Source: Haemaphysalis longicornis
Lineage: Eukaryota > Arthropoda > Arachnida > Ixodida > Ixodidae
NCBI GenBank assembly: GCA_013339765.2
Contig: CM023457.1
Coordinates: 44,008,144-44,072,143, forward strand
Direction of reading: 5' to 3'
DNA length: 64,000 bases
Below, piece after piece: positions 52,215 through 64,000 of this stretch (position 1 is its first letter; each line of letters opens with the position of its first letter). Position numbers and translations under genes: made by a program. The notes beneath the pieces were generated by a model. It did no database searches, was not told where the DNA came from, and was given only the letters and a program-made list of their open reading frames with translations.

Positions 52215-54240
52215 AATCCACTAATCATCATCATCACCACCCTATTTACGCCCACTGCAGGGCAAAGGCCTCTCCGCATATTCTTCAACTACCCCGGTCC
52301 TGTGCTAAGTGTGAACAATTTACCCAAGCAAACTTCTTGATCTCATCTGCCCATCTAACTTTCTGCAGCCCCCTGCAACGCTTGCCTTCTCTAGGATTTC
52401 GTTCTGTTACTCATAATGACCAACTGCTATCTTGCCTTCGATTTACATGCCCTGTCCACGTCCATGTCTTCTTAATTTCTACTAAATTGGCCTTACAACG
52501 CGTTGTTCCCTGACCCACTCCCGCTCTTTCTTGTCCCTTATGTTACACCTATCATCTTAGTTCCATTGCAACGCTGAGTCCTCCTCAATTTAAGTTGAAC
52601 CCTCTTAGTGAGCCTCCAAGTTTCTGCCCCGTAGGTGAGTACCGGTAAGATGCAGCTGTCTTACACTTTATTCTTCAGGGAATATGGTAGGCTGCCTATC
52701 ATTACCTGAGAATGCCTGCCGAATGCACTCCACCCCGTATACTTCTCCATCTAATTATCTCTGTCTCATGATTTGGATCCGGGGTCACAACTTGGCCTAA
52801 CTTATCCATCTAATTATCTCTGTCTTATGGTTGGGATCCTGGGTTACAACTTGACCTAAGTAGATATACTCGCTTACCACTTCCACTGCCTCGCGACCTA
52901 TCCCAAACCACTGTGCTTTCCCGAAGTTATTCATCCTTATTTTATTTTCCGTATATTAATTTTCAGTTGTACTGTTGTACTCTGTTTGTCCAGTGCAGTA
53001 AGCACGCTTTGAAATTAGTCCCCCAAGTTACTTCGCAAGCCGATGTCATTAGCAAAACTGACGTTACTGAGGTATCCCACCTGTTTCCAATCCAATGTTA
53101 TTCAATGTTCCGAATACGTCTTGTAAACATGCTGTGATAACATTGGAGAGATTGTCTCTTTGTCTGACGCCCTTCCTTATAGGCATTTTACTGCTCTCCT
53201 TATGGAGGACGACGGTAGTTGTGGACACATTGTAGATATCATCTAGTATTACTACATAAGGCTCGTCTACAGCCTGGTTCGGTAATTCCTGAATGATTGC
53301 AGAGGTTTCGACCGAGTCTAATGCTTACTCATAATCAAGGAAGGCTATATACAATGGTTGAGTATACTCCGCGCAATTCTCTATCACCTGATTTATAGTG
53401 TGAATATGGTCCATTGTTGAATAGCCTTTACGAAACCCTGCTTTGACCGAAATCTAAGTTGACCGAAATCTAAGGTGGCAGAAATTCTGTTCGCGATTAT
53501 CTTGGTAAGTACCTTGTAGAGGACTGACAGTAAGCTGAGCGGCCTGTCATTTTTCAAGTCCCTCATGTCACCTTGTTATGAATTAAGATGATGTTCGCGT
53601 TTTTCCAAGATTCCGGTACACTCGCGTTCATTGGGCATTGCGTCTACAGGTTTGCCAGTTTTACTAGTACAATTTGCCCACCATCCTTGAAGACGTCTGC
53701 TGTTATCTTCACCAGGTGCTTTGCCCCCTTGCATTTATTTCATTTACAATGCTTTGACTGTCTTTATCGTTACTGGTGGGATTGTTTATCTACCTCTGAA
53801 CTAATTTCGTCGTTCAGTATTATCCTGAGATGCCCCCGTCTACCTGTGGCGATCTCTATAAAACACCTCCTACTCTGGACTATTTTACCCTTACTTGTGA
53901 TGACATTGCCTTGCCTTGGTCTTGAAGTGCATACATGTGATCTGGTCCTAGGCCTCTTAACTGCTTTTCAGGCTACCCTCCGTTCTTTAACAGCATGCTC
54001 AATCCTCTCCAGGTTATACTTCCCGTATTTCATTTGTCTTTACGCTTTATTAACTTCGAAGGGCTTCCGCTAGTTCTATTCTGTAAGCGTGGTGAAGATT
54101 GTCATATTTTGCCGTTTCCTAATTAATATTTCGTCTCCTGGGAACGTTTACCAGTATCCTGTCTAGCCATCCTGCCCCCCGACTTCTACTACACTCCATG
54201 ATATTGCATGTAAGATTGTCGCTAGCTTCCTGAGCAACTA
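52215..54240 (-). mobile_element. RTE-type LINE, third copy
   Basis: The tail (TCATCATCATCACCACC on the plus strand) is followed by CCCACTGCAGGGCAAAGGCC, a phrase I associate with tick RTE 3' regions. The C-terminal region holds a direct duplication of about 58 bp (52746-52860). The RT region (53.19-53.63 kb) is closely related to the fragment at 1-433. The endonuclease side fades out by 54.2 kb. All frames are broken. Confidence 0.8.
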
Positions 54241-54548
54241 TGCTAACCATTTATAATCATCGCTTTAAAAAGTTGTGAAATGGTGATTACTAGGACAATT
54301 GATTCCCTGAAATGTGAACACCCATGTAGCGGAATACCTCTTTCAGGGGCCCTTGTAAACCTTCCTATATTGGCGCCTTGTCCGTCGTAATAATAATATC
54401 GGTTGCAGAGAGGGTAAACTAGCCAGGTGCAACTATAGGAGGCCTTCTTTGCAAGACAGCACACCCCACCAGTACGGGATTTAGCAACTGTATTTGGTTA
54501 AATCAGGACATCGAGTGAGTGTTTCTTCCTGCAGTGTACATATATAAG

Positions 54549-54606
54549 TTGAATGAATGAATGAATGAATGAATGAATGAATGAATGAATGAATGAATGA
54601 ATGAAA
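54549..54606. repeat. (GAAT)n microsatellite
   Basis: About 14 units of GAAT, nearly perfect. Confidence 0.9.
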
Positions 54607-57600
54607 TGAATTGCAATTCTTGTAGTGGCACCTGACCCAATCCTTACACACCCGTAAGAGATTCAGATTGAAATAGCAATCAGACTAGCAATTGGAGATT
54701 GGGTGAGAACCAGATAGGCAAACACAGCTTGGCCACGAGTTATGTTCAGGATAAGGAGGAGAAACATCAATTTTTTTATATTGCGTTTATTCACCTGAAA
54801 ATAGCTTTTCTTTGGGCCACTTTGAACCGAAGTGTGACTTAGGAACCGAATTGATCCGAAATCTGGGGCTCTACTTATAAAGAGCAAGGTGTATCCTGTA
54901 CAAGGGTACCTGTTAGGAAAACCCACTTTTGATTAATCTTCACTTAGCGTTCTTTTGTATTTTTTGCTGCTAACAAAAACATCATTTAGAAAAATTACAT
55001 TCTCGAGTGGGCGATGAAATTACTCGTGATATCTATGCGTGGAAAAAGCTCCGCTCTCACTGCGTTTAATAAGGTTAAATCGGTCAATGCTATTTTGTGG
55101 TTGTTGTAATGCTTTAGAGCGAAAAGAAGTAAGAAAGCATATAGGCTCAGACGTTCAACACAATTACTCCGGCTGGGTATGTTTACTAGAAGCACGCGCG
55201 TCGTCCTTAACGAGACACTATTGGTTGAATGAAATTTTGTTTTACCTAAAATGTCTTGTGTATCGTAGCTGTCTCGGCTCTCTTTCGACGAGCAACGGTG
55301 CTTTGTTTACAGAGAAATAGGTAAATAAACCTGGATTTTTTCTCTCCCGCTTCCCTTTCGTTTTTTTTTTTTGTGACGTAGCCATTGCGTCACTAGATAG
55401 GAGCGAAGCCACGGTGTGGTCTAGAGCGTAAACGCTGGCGTCGGTAGCTTTAACGTCTCGAAGCACTTGCTAGACTATGCGAAAGTTTCCCCAGCCGAGA
55501 AAGCTGGCTTGGACTTTTATGATTCCTCACCGACGGAATGAGAAGCACGTTTTGATGCTTGAACAGCCGGTGTGCCCGGGAACTCCGGCGTCCCAGACAC
55601 CATCGAACCGTCTGAGAGCATGGAGGGCTGTGGCGAAGCCGCATTTGAAGAAACAAGCGCCGCTTCGAAAATCAAGCGCGGCCTCCCAGGTTCCTGGATG
55701 GCGTCACTCCGGAGGGCACCTTCACTTTACTCCGTCTGGTGATCACTACCATCGCATATTAACTTCTTTCGAGGGAAGCGAATCTCGCGTGAAAGAAACA
55801 CCCTTCACGGTAGCCGTGTTGACTTGTTGCCCCGCACTCCCGGTGGCTCAAATGGCTCGAACAGGTTTCAAATATAACAAGGGTATAGAGCGACACGCCC
55901 TTTACGGATTATCAACGGCAGCTCGAGGCGAACGGGCTGATCGGTCAGCAAACCACTCGCTGTAAATGCATTTCAATGACGATTATGTTCGAACCGGGTG
56001 CGCTTTAACGATAGCAATAATTTAAATCAAGCGTTACTCCTCCAGCTACTCCTACTTCACCACGCTTGGAGAACGGGAGATGCGAAGGTCGGGCGGCTTG
56101 CTTAACCACCTGCGGAGGATCTTCTGTCCGTTCGCCGACTCTAATGAAGGGACTTACGGCCGGGTTTATTGCTTGCAGAAGCTCAGTTCTCAGCGTCGTA
56201 GGTTATTGACGTCGCTAATAGCGCACAGTTGTTTTTAGAAAACGAAACTAAAAGCATTATGGCTGACTGAATAGTGAGGAAAGCAGCCTGCCTCACCGTG
56301 TATAACCACTGTAGTCTCAGTTTCTTAGGTACGATGAGCTCACGGAAAGCTTTGATTGACGTTGGTTTCACGAGCTCAACCACTTCGGAATTCTTCAGTT
56401 CTGAAAAAACATCTTTAGATGCTTTTCCAATGAACTCACGCCGTTCAACACTTTTGTGCAGCCACAAACCGTAGCGCCAAATAGGGACAAGGTGTAACCC
56501 TCTGTTTTAACGTTTCTGGTGTTTTCTGCCTTATTAACAACTGGTAGTTGAGAGAAAGGGGTATCTAGATTCTCGGCACCGTAATCCATCTATACAAGCA
56601 AACTTGTTTCGAGCCTTTTGTGTCCCTTCAATTACATTACGATTGCAATAAACGGAACTGAATCGGGCATGTTGCGGTCTATCCGTAGCAAGCATAGTGT
56701 TGTCACAACTAATCAGAGTACTGAGCTTTGATATCGTCACGTAATTTAAGCCTACTGAGACTAGTGGGTAGAATTCAATTCTCTGCCCAGAGTAGCAAGC
56801 ATGACTTTTGGCTTGTTCTGGGAATTGAAGGCACCATGGTTTAGTGCCGTGGGGAACAGGCGCCTGTACAGCTGACAGACAATGACGGGCACGTATAAAG
56901 CAAGTTTTGGCCTGTATACGGGACGTTTTGGTGGGCTGTAAGGAAGAAGGCTATTTAAACATGGTGGACTCTCCACAAGCCACAATGTTGGTATCCGTTT
57001 TTTATACGACTTCCTTTACGTTCGTTCATCACTGCCGTAGGGGATAATAGCGGGTTTGATTGTAAGTTCAAAGTCACGTGCTCGGTCCTAAGGAGGTTGT
57101 AGGCACGACCTTCCCAGCTCCCGCTGCCTGTTGCAGTGGCTCTTTGCGTTAGGCGACAACAAACGAGCAAAGGTAAAACCAGGAGCGTGGCTAAGTAATA
57201 CTTTAAAGGGGTGTTTCTTAAGTACCCGCTGGAAAAATCGCCCGATATTTAAGGGCCATTGTTGCTATGTATCATCGAAGACCCAGCTCACAAAATGTAA
57301 CATCAAAAGGAGCGTGTACATTGGACATAGAGAGAAAAGGCCGACAGTAAGTAGCACCATAAAGTACATTCTTCATGGGTGCATTGGAAAACGTCCCGCA
57401 AGCAGCACTACTTTAAAAATCGCGTCGTTTTGACAGCGAGTACGGTGAGTTATGTGAACTACACAATGTTTTGTGGAAAACAGCACCATTTTCTCCAAAA
57501 TTGTTCGCTTCGCTCGAACAAACAGCGCCGTCACCGTTATGCCTCGCGAAGCTTGCGGCAATGTAATGCTGGTTGAAGAATCCAGAAATCAGTTCATGCA

Positions 57601-58340
57601 AAACGAAAAGCAGGTGAGTTTACGATAGCATTAATAAGCGGGCACCTCACCGATATTTGCCATTCTTGGAATATGACTACCTTCGAAGACCAGCTGCGGT
57701 AGCACAAGAAATGGCACGCATCCAAGGGCTGTGGTCTTTTCTTACTCTGGCATTTTATGGGCATGGGATAAATTGGCCAAGATTTTTAACACGTGGGTAA
57801 TATATGAGTATTACCTCTTGCAATTGCCCTGAATTACAAGAAAATCAATATCAAAATCAATATGTCTCATGATTAGCCCCACCTGAATTCCTTGAAGCCT
57901 GCGGACAATTATGGACGACATACCACTCCTGTGTGGTCAATCAACCAATGGGAAGGTGCCATTACACGATGAACATTATCATCGCCTTATCATCACCATA
58001 CCTAGAAGAAGATGTGCCTCTTTTGAAACAAACAGTGCTTGGTGAGCAATTAAGAGTGGAAACGAAATGCATGAAAAATTTTAGGCACCTATCTATCATC
58101 CCGCTACTTGTGACGTGCAACGAGGGAAAGCAGATTAGTGGACTTTCATAAAGGCCCTCGTTGAAAAAACCCACAATTACGCTCCGGGTAACCTCTCTGG
58201 TATTGATTTTGACAATTCTGGTACATGTGTCTGCCCACTATTGTTAGTATGCTGCTGCCTCGAACATGACTTTCGATGGCGAAGCAGAGGTAATCTAAAT
58301 ATGGTTCAAATGGAGAAATAAGATAACATTTATGTTTCAA
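54607..58340. other. Stretch with one exon candidate
   Basis: Mostly AT-rich, unrecognised sequence. An open plus frame of 162 codons at 55477-55965 (Arg/Pro/Ser-rich) lacks any motif. The only coding-like piece I would keep is 56297-56501 on the minus strand. Confidence 0.45.
56297..56501 (-). CDS. Unrecognised exon candidate, 68 residues
   Basis: A frame entered in phase 2 after AAACAG and left in phase 0 at ACG|GTGAGG encodes GLHLVPIWRYGLWLHKSVER, then REFIGKASKDVFSELKNSEV, VELVKPTSIKAFRELIVPKK and LRLQWLYT. Composition and the good donor speak for a real exon; the acceptor has a poor pyrimidine tract. I do not recognise the family. It lies upstream of the GH18-like gene on the same strand, but nothing else ties them. 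Confidence 0.35.
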
Positions 58341-60470
58341 CTATTCCTAGGTGTAATGCGTGCCGATCATACGGCTTCCCACGCTCACGTTTAAGAAAGA
58401 TTGGGGCGGTTAGGCATACGCGGGACAATCCTCCGCTTCGTATCCGACTGTCTAGATAGCAGGCATACTTGTGTCAGAAAGGAGAATGCTGAAACGTCGG
58501 AACATGTCACCCAAAGAATTCCTCAAAGTAGCGTTCGTATTCCAACCATTTTCAATGCACTGATGGCGCAGTCACCGCCACGCCTTTGATATGGCATTAA
58601 AAATTCTGTTTACGTGAACGACATTTGCTCATCCGGACCGTCGGTGGAAGTAATTCAAGCAACACTGCAGAGGGAATTATACGTAGTCTCCAAGTATCTC
58701 ACAACACAAGGAGTCGATCTCTCGGCAGAAAACTCAGCCGACAGATAGATCCCTTTGAATATCCTTGAGTCCATTCACTCAGGAATATTTGAAGGGATTT
58801 ATATTTAGGTGGATGGTAGACCCTTGGCGCTTGTGACAAGCTATAGTTTCCTTAGAAATAATGTTATATCGGAAGCTTTTCTGGTCACACCATCTGAAAC
58901 TTCTGGAGACCAAGGTGAACAACACCATTCGCGTTCTGCGCCACCTAGCGGGAGCCTGTTGGGAGAACTCCACGGAGGCTCTCCTGATACTGCACGGTGC
59001 TCTTGTGAGATCCACTCTCGGCTTATTATTGCCAGTTATGGTGTGTCTCCTTCTAGAGAGAAAAAATTCACCTCATTACACACGAGCCGTTTCCGAGTGT
59101 GCCTGGGGATTCCAAACGGAATGTCAAGCCTCTTGCACTGGCAGAAACATGGCAGTCTGCTATTGTGGTACTAAACGTTAAGAGAAGTAACTCGTCACCT
59201 GCTCGGGATATTCACGCAACGCGCCGGTCACCGACTACTCTTATTTACTCGAACAGGTTTTCGGTTCTCCGCTATGGTGGACTCATTCCTGGATTCAGAT
59301 GTTGGCCAGACCCTAGGCCTCCCTGGCTTCTTCAGCAGCCAAATATCCCTCTGGGAGTACAAGGCACCGACAAGAAAACGAATGTACCTACCCCTCATTG
59401 GTTCACTAGTTCTGCTTCATATGTGCAACGCGCATGTCGGTAAGCTACATGTGTACACGGATGGCTTATGCGATGCATAGAGCCCAGCTTGCGCATTCGA
59501 AGTGCCTGCATCATGTTCCGACGGTCCCACGTGGCATCTCGACAACTGCTGAACTCTGTGCCACGCTAAAGGCAGGGAAGTTTATTGCCACAAGGCCACA
59601 ACGTGCTGGGTACGTTTTCTGCTCTGACCTTAAAGCCAGCTCTTGAGCTCCTACCACACGTTCAGGCCAGGCGTGGGTACCGCATATTTGTTCTTACCAT
59701 TGCGGAACACCTTTTAAATGGCACATGATAATGGTCATGTCGTTAATTTCAAGGCAATGCGGCTTGAAAGAATGAGAGAGAAGACCGGCTCGCAAAACAG
59801 GGACACGACAAAGGTGACGAGTTCGCCCTTCCGCTCTTTGCGGATGGTTTAACGATCGTCACAAGGAAGGTCAGTGCAAAACGGTCTGAAGAGGCGTGGT
59901 TTGATGCGGCCATGACACTGTCTTTGTTGTATGCAAGAGACCTAGCTTGACAGTTCCGTTTGAATGTGGAGCTGCCCCGAAGTATAGAAACTCTGTTTCA
60001 TTGTATGCGACTAGATGTTGCCTATAAATTTTTTTTGTTCAACATTAACTGTGCCAAATCACCATTCGTTGCATGCGGAGAGCCTGAAGAAGGTGTTTAT
60101 CATGTTTGATTAGATTGCCTATTATACTGCCGGCCAATATGTGAATTGCACCGCAATCTAGCAGTAGCGAACTGTGGTGGGTCTAGAAACTCCATTAGGT
60201 CCATGGCCTGACGCTGGCCGTCAAAATACGGTTGTCAGTGCTTTAAACGAATTCCTTAACTCGACAGCTATCGCGTCAAAGTATTGTTGACAGTGTTGGC
60301 CTTTCACGACAAATCCATGAAGATGAACCCAGCAGGTCATTTTATAGACACCATCTGGACGTCTCGAAATTTGTCGGTGCCTTGTGATTTATTTAACCCG
60401 GTCTGTGACCCTTCATTTGGTGAACAGGAGTAGCCGTGGGCATACTGGCTTCCTACCTCTCCAATAAATA
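58340..60470 (+). mobile_element. LINE with RT and RNase H remnants
   Basis: Plus-strand frames with frameshifts give GIRGTILRFVSDCLDSRHTC, then VTQRIPQSSVRIPTIFNALM, the degraded catalytic block (YGIKNSVYVNDI), a thumb region with RVCLGIPNGM, and VYTDGLCDA near 59455, which looks like the start of an RNase H domain. RT followed by RNase H is the layout of I/R1/LOA-type LINEs. No frame is intact. Confidence 0.7.
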
Positions 60471-62480
60471 AACCAGTTAACCTACCTGCCTATGCGCCAT
60501 TACGTTTCCAATAGGTACAAGCCAGGCACTTCCTGCAAGCACCCAGCGCCACCTACTGGTTCTTTTGCAACACTTCTGATCTTTTGAAGAATTACTAAAA
60601 TGGCTGTGCGTTGAACATGCAATAAGCGGGAAACACTGCGCCTCATTAGACCTGGGGTAAGCCTCAGATTTTGGATCGAGCAGAATGAGTTCGAGCACCA
60701 GCAGCACAAACTTTTTTCCCGAAACTTCCGTGATTTTGTTACACTAATATGTTCTCTTAGCTGAACTGGTGGAGTTTTCTTTTCGTACATTAGAGTGGTT
60801 TGGTATGCTTAGGTTGGTTTAGGGATGGGGCTTAGTGTAAGATATATGTTAGGTGAAGACACAGCGGCTCAACAGACTGTCAAATAAAGTTGGTGGTGCC
60901 GTACGTAGACCTTCGATTGAAAGGTCATCTGGTGACAGAAATCCCAGCTTCGCAGCGTCATATACTTCACACAGCTTTACAAACGACTTTCAGAAGAGAG
61001 GTGGCTCGTAGGCACCAGTGGCATGTGTGTAAAGCAACGATGTTTGTGGGAGCTTACCATGTGAGCTCAAACAACGCGATCTTTACGCATGATTTTACCG
61101 TGTTGTTAAAATGGCTGTGACAGGGCAGGCGTCCCAAGTTCATTTAAGCCCACGCCGAAGCTCCATATCGGAACATTGGGCACCGCCAGTGACTTCGACA
61201 ACATCGCTTCGTCTCGTATGCTTAGTGCTTGAACTTACCCAAGTTTTGCAGCGTCACTTACGACGAAGAAACATCAGCGCACCCGCCGTTACTTTAATCG
61301 TTTCAGCAATTAAGGTACCTTCATTGTATTTCTTCCTACCGTTCCGCCAGCAGAGGTTTGCTTCTTGCCTCTGCTGGTATTGAGTAGCTGGGGTTGTGCA
61401 ACCAACGGTAACATCGACACCACTGCATCGTTTGAGAGCGCGCACATCTTCGACGATGAGAAGTAATTCCCCTCCGAACTTCGAAAAGCACCGCTTCGCA
61501 CAAATGCACGCTCCAAGCATGCACGACTGCACGTAGCATCATTATTTACGGGCGATTGCTGCACAGCACGCATTCATGCGTTTTAGATCGCAGGCAACAT
61601 TAAATAATGTCACGATTTCTTGTCAGCACCGGGTACCGGCGTTGCAGTCCTTTGTAGAGAATTTTCACGCCATTTTTTGTTACACGGGCACAAAATCTCA
61701 CTTGCGTGAGTGTTAAACGCCCACCGCGGCAGATATTTACCTTAATTTAGTTTTTTTACATCTTCTCCTAATTGTTGCCTACTCAAATCATTGGTCCAGA
61801 ATACGTAATGCACTCTGGTGAGCGCAAATTCTTTCGGAGGGCTTTCTCCAAATTATCGCCTTCTGAGTCAGCCGTCGGAATCGGCCAAGCCACGGTGAGC
61901 AGACGACCAGTTACGAAAAGATCCACGGACATATGGGCGAATGTACACGTTACTCCCCACTCCGCTGTCACTCGCCTTCTTCTCCGGGTAGCGAAAAAAG
62001 GAAGGGGACCAGGTGAAAGTAAATGTACATAAGCATAAAGTAGCCGGTGTAAATGTAAAGTGGTATAGCACGAGGACAGATTCCAGAAATAAAGTGTTCG
62101 TGTGAGATTTACAAGCAACATCGCTTACTTTGCCGTGACAATCATGAGATCCAAGGCGTTCGGCAGTAACCATAGGGCCAGGGCTCACCGCAATAATAGA
62201 AATCTTGTGATCTTGATCATTGCAATCATGCCACCGCCAGTGAAGGGTGCAGGATATGTACGCCCATTAATTATGTGCCATCCTGTTTGCTGTCCTTGAA
62301 ACCGCAATGAACTTGAAATATGCCAACTAGTTCGTTTCACACAAAATGGGTTTGTGTTACAATGGCCCCTCTCATGCGAGGAACGCTACGGGAGAAGTTG
62401 GGGAGAGCAAGAAGGGGAATAATGACGAGTTGCTTGAGCACCCCATAGCAGTTTTTTTAATTGCGATATATATTCCTACG
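60471..62480. other. Stretch without a supported gene
   Basis: It contains a perfect 10-bp stem (CCAGCAGAGG / CCTCTGCTGG, 61347-61377). Several short overlapping frames on both strands at 61.3-62.1 kb have no motif I know. Confidence 0.5.
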
Positions 62481-62482
62481 GC

Positions 62483-62940
62483 CTAACAGGGAGGTTTAAA
62501 GGTACAACGTTGCACCAGTTGCACGCAGAAAGCAAAGAAGAGACCGGTACCGGGGTCCCCATATCCAACGCTTAAAATCGGGGGGTCTGCCAGGATGAAG
62601 CCCTGTGCCTGAGAGGTTTTGAATTCTGGTGTTTCTAAGACCTGAACAAGTCCACAACAGGTGTTCAACGTCAGCTCCCTGCGCAGGAGTCACACAGAAG
62701 GGACAGGTGTCCGCAAACGGGGCGGGATATCGGGCAGGCCAAGCGTGAGTATCTGCTGGGGATAACGCCACCCCAACTCGAAGCCTCCGCAGCAAGACCT
62801 CCTCCCAGCGAGCGAGCCCACTGGGGAGGTCAGTTCCACGCGGTCGAAGTAAAGCACGCGTGGCGCGGTGGAGGTTCTCTTTTTCCACCAACAGTTCTTC
62901 CAGGGTAGATACCGGAAGAAGCAGTTTTTTATGTGCAAGC
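62483..62940 (-). mobile_element. LINE C-terminal zinc-binding fragment
   Basis: The minus strand reads LLRRLRVGVALSPADTHAWP, then CPFCVTPAQGADVEHLLWTC, a CxxC...H...C zinc-binding end of non-LTR ORF2 proteins. About 130 codons are open, ending near 62496. Upstream RT is absent. Confidence 0.75.
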
Positions 62941-63199
62941 AGCGGATGGTCGTTTCGGTGGCCGCATCAATCCTGCCAGCACGTCCCTCATTTTAACTAA
63001 AACCTGCGCGCTGCACGCTTTCAAGGAACAGACTTTTTCGAGGGATTGCGCATTTATAACCTTTGGGGATTTGCGCTAGTAAGTTAGCGGTGAACGTTTC
63101 CAAGAAATACCGTTTCAAAATGAGCACTAAACGTGCTTGACATTTTTAAAATATTGTGTTTTCTATATTTTGTTCCCCTATCGCAGAGGTGCCACTGGT

Positions 63200-63567
63200 G
63201 CTGTTCGCTGTGGGGTGGTGCTCATAAGTCGCTTCCCGCAGCGGCCGCAAGCTACGGCGGGATCGTCGTCACTGTCCGTGCCTCCCTGGGATTCTGTTCA
63301 CAATCCCACAAAATGTGGCCCGCAGTCGCCCTTTTCGATTCACACACGCGACACAAGTCCCTCACATGTACGCTAGAACACACGTGTGTCATGAGCACCG
63401 GCGTGGGTAGCGGCCCAGTCTGCAGATGCCGGAACGTCACCGCCTCGGCTGCCCTCGAAAGCAGCGCCCGAGTGAAAGCGCCAGGTGCTCGCTACCACCC
63501 CCAGCACAGGGGCAGGCGTGGGTGCCAAAAGAAGGCGGGAGTAGTAAGGGCGGCCGCATCGCGATGA
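63200..63567 (-). mobile_element. Second LINE C-terminal zinc-binding fragment
   Basis: The minus strand reads FRHLQTGPLPTPVLMTHVCS, then VRDLCRVCESKRATAGHILWDC, another CxxC...H...C end of a LINE ORF2, from a family different from the one at 62.5 kb. The plus strand is also open for 144 codons across it; that frame is treated as the shadow. Confidence 0.7.
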
Positions 63568-63645
63568 CCCTTCCCTCGAGGGGGTAGGATAGTCGTCCGC
63601 CGCATCACCAAATAAAGTCTTTTCACTTACTCACTCACACAAGTA
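63565..63645 (+). mobile_element. LINE-like 3' end with AATAAA
   Basis: GATGACCCTTCCCTCGAGGG...GTAGTCGTCCGCCGCATCACC, then AATAAAGTCTTTTC and a CACTTACTCACTCAC run, looks like the 3' end of a tick LINE on the plus strand. It touches the minus-strand fragment, so two elements meet here. Confidence 0.45.
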
Positions 63646-64000
63646 GTTGATGCCCTGCCCTCGCCCCGTTTATTCGCCCTCTCGATCGCTAAAAATTGCG
63701 CTTCTGGATAATATCAAAGTACGTTCTTTGATTTCCATTCGAATAGCTTTTGCCAAGAGAAAAAAAAAAGGAGTAATAGAAACGTCCGAAAAAATGTACT
63801 GTGATATCAGTGGCGTCTGTTTGAGTCACTTTCAGAAATACGGTCGCCACGGTGACGCGCTTGGAGTACTGAACCATTGTTGAATTAATGGGAACGAATT
63901 CTCACCTGTATTTTCCTCACTTAGACTCGGCGATACGTAAGCACGTGCGTAAATACATATTTACATATTTCAGTGTGACATCGTAGCAAAAAATGTGTCG

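Noticed and set aside
53588..54073. 161-codon plus-strand ORF
   Set aside because: Antisense of an RTE LINE running on the minus strand.
55477..55965. 162-codon plus-strand ORF
   Set aside because: No motif, no splice context, compositional bias; not enough to call a gene.
63133..63567. 144-codon plus-strand ORF
   Set aside because: The minus strand carries the LINE zinc-binding motif here; the plus frame is its shadow except for the last part near the LINE 3' end.

Overview
The window is eukaryotic nuclear DNA, most probably from a hard (ixodid) tick. There are no operons. Long non-coding stretches are packed with decayed RTE-type and CR1-type LINEs, tRNA-headed SINEs, LTR elements, TTAA-flanked MITE-like elements and microsatellites of kinds I associate with tick genomes. 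The species call rests on recognising these families by eye, not on a search.

The main result is a minus-strand, multi-exon gene spread over at least 24 kb and probably about 45 kb, hidden among the repeats. Nine exons from 28,344 down to the stop codon at 4,403 have AG/GT borders. Their splice phases chain without conflict (exit phases 1,1,2,0,2,0,0,0, then stop). Two more 60-nt exons at 37.3 and 37.9 kb, and possibly a 24-nt start exon at 49.8 kb, extend the chain in phase 0. The product would be a protein of about 500 residues: a short basic cytosolic N-terminus, one membrane anchor, a Ser/Thr/Pro-rich linker, and an ectodomain with paired cysteines and N-glycosylation sequons. It resembles a tick-expanded family of chitinase-like (GH18-fold) proteins; the DxxDxDxE catalytic motif is not visible.

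Layout. 1-650: end of an RTE LINE joined to a GC-rich element. 650-4,300: intergenic, with a hairpin and a CA-rich microsatellite. 4.3-28.3 kb: the ectodomain and anchor exons. Their introns hold a MITE (7.2 kb), SINE copies (9.7 and 24.5 kb), an LTR-like block (10.9-11.5 kb), GC-rich elements (13.8 and 20.5 kb), a Copia-like LTR element (16.9-18.8 kb), a CR1 fragment (21.7-22.7 kb) and a 113-bp near-perfect palindrome (24.9 kb). 31.8-36.3 kb: a CR1-like LINE broken by a complete non-autonomous BEL/Pao-like element with a gag ORF and by a SINE with a 14-bp target duplication. 37.2-39.7 kb: three related 60-nt cassette exons in a tandemly duplicated block. 40.8-48.1 kb: two RTE LINEs tail to tail, with homologous flanks, around another GC-rich element. 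50.7-51.7 kb: MITEs. 52.2-54.2 kb: another RTE LINE. 58.3-63.6 kb: further LINE remnants. Most long reading frames outside the gene are relics of these elements or low-complexity artefacts.
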